A stretch of 5,709 nucleotides of DNA from an uncultured Collinsella sp. (lineage in GTDB: Bacteria > Actinomycetota > Coriobacteriia > Coriobacteriales > Coriobacteriaceae): the NCBI GenBank assembly GCA_958438125.1, contig CAUBQN010000096.1:1-5709 (forward strand), written 5' to 3'. A program made the position numbers and the translations under genes. Below, piece after piece: positions 4,999-5,709 of the stretch. The notes below the pieces were generated by a model. The model was given only the letters and a program-made list of their open reading frames with translations. It did no database searches and was not told where the DNA came from. The stretch's first letter is position 1. Every line of letters begins with the position of its first letter.

Positions 4999-5709
4999 GC
5001 GCCGGCGCTACGCTACTCAAGCTGCAACAGATCGATTTGGAGCTCGCCCGCAACAAGAGCGAACTTGCCAATATGCCGGAGCTCAAGGAGCTCGCTTCCA
5101 AGCGCAAGACCTATGTGAAGCTCAAGTCCGAGATGACCAAGCTCTACGCCCAGCGCAAGGATCTGGACATTGAGCTCGACGATCTCAACACCACCGAGAT
5201 TCAGACCAACAACGCCATCGAGGCTGCCAAGAAGCGCCATGTCGACGGCTCCGACTACCGCGAGGTTCAGGACCTGGAGAATGAACTCGCAACCCTGGCC
5301 AAGCGTCTGGACAAGATTGAGCACACCCGCAAGGATGTCGTCATCGCCCATAAGGAGGCACTCGACCGCGAGGCCCGCGCGCAGGCAATCATCGCCAAGT
5401 TCGAGGAGGGCGTAAAGGCCGACACCAAGGCTGCCCGCGCCAAGGCTACCGATCTGCAGGCTCAGATCGATGCCGCCACCAAGGAGCGCACTGCGCTTGC
5501 CGCCACGCTGCCGACTGACGTACTCACCGATTACGAGCGTCTGCTCAAGCAGTTCCGCGGCCTGGCCGTCGAGACCATCAAGGGCAATATCCCCACGGTC
5601 TGCCACACCGCGCTGCAAGCGTCGTCCATGAGCGACCTCAACCACGACGGTAGCGAGATTACGCACTGCCCGTACTGCCACCGCCTGCTCGTGCTCCCCA
5701 GCAAGGAAG
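4995..5709 (+). CDS. Coiled-coil protein with C-terminal C4-type zinc ribbon (DUF164-like), 3'-truncated by the window edge
   Basis: The visible 238 residues start at the ATG that overlaps the Nif3-like stop by 4 nt. The frame runs off the window end without a stop. Residues ~5-170 are charged, rich in Lys, Glu, Ala and Leu and almost free of Gly/Pro, as in a long antiparallel coiled coil. DYREVQDLENEL (87-98) resembles the conserved YREVQ.E...L stretch of this family. After LPTDVLTDYERLL (172-184), where the family has a similar P..l...Y.rl segment, comes the small metal-binding domain: C203-H204, then HCPYCHR (224-230). The family normally has two CxxC pairs. Here the first pair has only C203, with P200 in place of the partner. 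The relatives FlgZ/HP0958 and Rv2229c have the same coiled-coil plus ribbon layout. The cellular role is not firmly known and no enzymatic function is implied. Only a few C-terminal residues should be missing. Confidence 0.85.
   Translation, partial: MSAGATLLKLQQIDLELARNKSELANMPELKELASKRKTYVKLKSEMTKLYAQRKDLDIELDDLNTTEIQTNNAIEAAKKRHVDGSDYREVQDLENELATLAKRLDKIEHTRKDVVIAHKEALDREARAQAIIAKFEEGVKADTKAARAKATDLQAQIDAATKERTALAATLPTDVLTDYERLLKQFRGLAVETIKGNIPTVCHTALQASSMSDLNHDGSEITHCPYCHRLLVLPSKE

Noticed and set aside
5013..5681. 222-codon minus-strand open frame, leucine-rich, opposite the zinc-ribbon gene
   Set aside because: The leucine richness is the mirror of GAG/AAG codons (Glu/Lys of the coiled coil) read as CTC/CTT on the other strand. 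The + strand frame has a ribosome binding site and family motifs.

Overview
This 5.7 kb window is a tightly packed run of seven genes, all on the + strand. In order they are: the 3' part of der (EngA ribosome-assembly GTPase), plsY, gpsA, rpe, a class-V PLP-dependent cysteine desulfurase, a Nif3-like dinuclear-metal protein, and the first ~238 codons of a coiled-coil/C4-type zinc-ribbon protein. Junctions run from an 8-nt overlap to an 18-nt gap (-8, +9, +18, +6, -4 and -4 nt). There is no intergenic room for promoters or terminators, so the window reads as the middle of one polycistronic operon. There are no RNA genes, mobile elements, CRISPR arrays or long non-coding stretches.

The source is probably a high-GC Gram-positive bacterium. 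A strong G/C preference at third codon positions and clear AGGAGG-type ribosome binding sites are visible. The Nif3 plus zinc-ribbon pair is an arrangement known from actinobacteria (Mycobacterium tuberculosis Rv2230c-Rv2229c, recalled, not searched). Coriobacteriia, for example a Collinsella-like gut organism, is my best guess, but this is inference from general appearance, not from a database match.

Region 1-2317 joins ribosome assembly (der) to phospholipid synthesis. GpsA makes sn-glycerol 3-phosphate from dihydroxyacetone phosphate, and PlsY acylates it to lysophosphatidic acid, so the two neighbours catalyse consecutive steps. Region 2336-3007 is ribulose-phosphate 3-epimerase of the pentose phosphate pathway. 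Region 3014-5709 is a translationally coupled trio: a sulfur-mobilising desulfurase, a Nif3 metal protein and a zinc-ribbon protein. The last two belong to widespread but poorly understood families.

I see no convincing new defence, mobile or regulatory system. Points worth a second look are the coupled desulfurase/Nif3/zinc-ribbon trio, a possible 12-bp bulged hairpin in an AT-richer, rare-codon tail of the Nif3 gene, a missing cysteine in the zinc ribbon, and small departures from consensus in Rpe, PlsY and the desulfurase.
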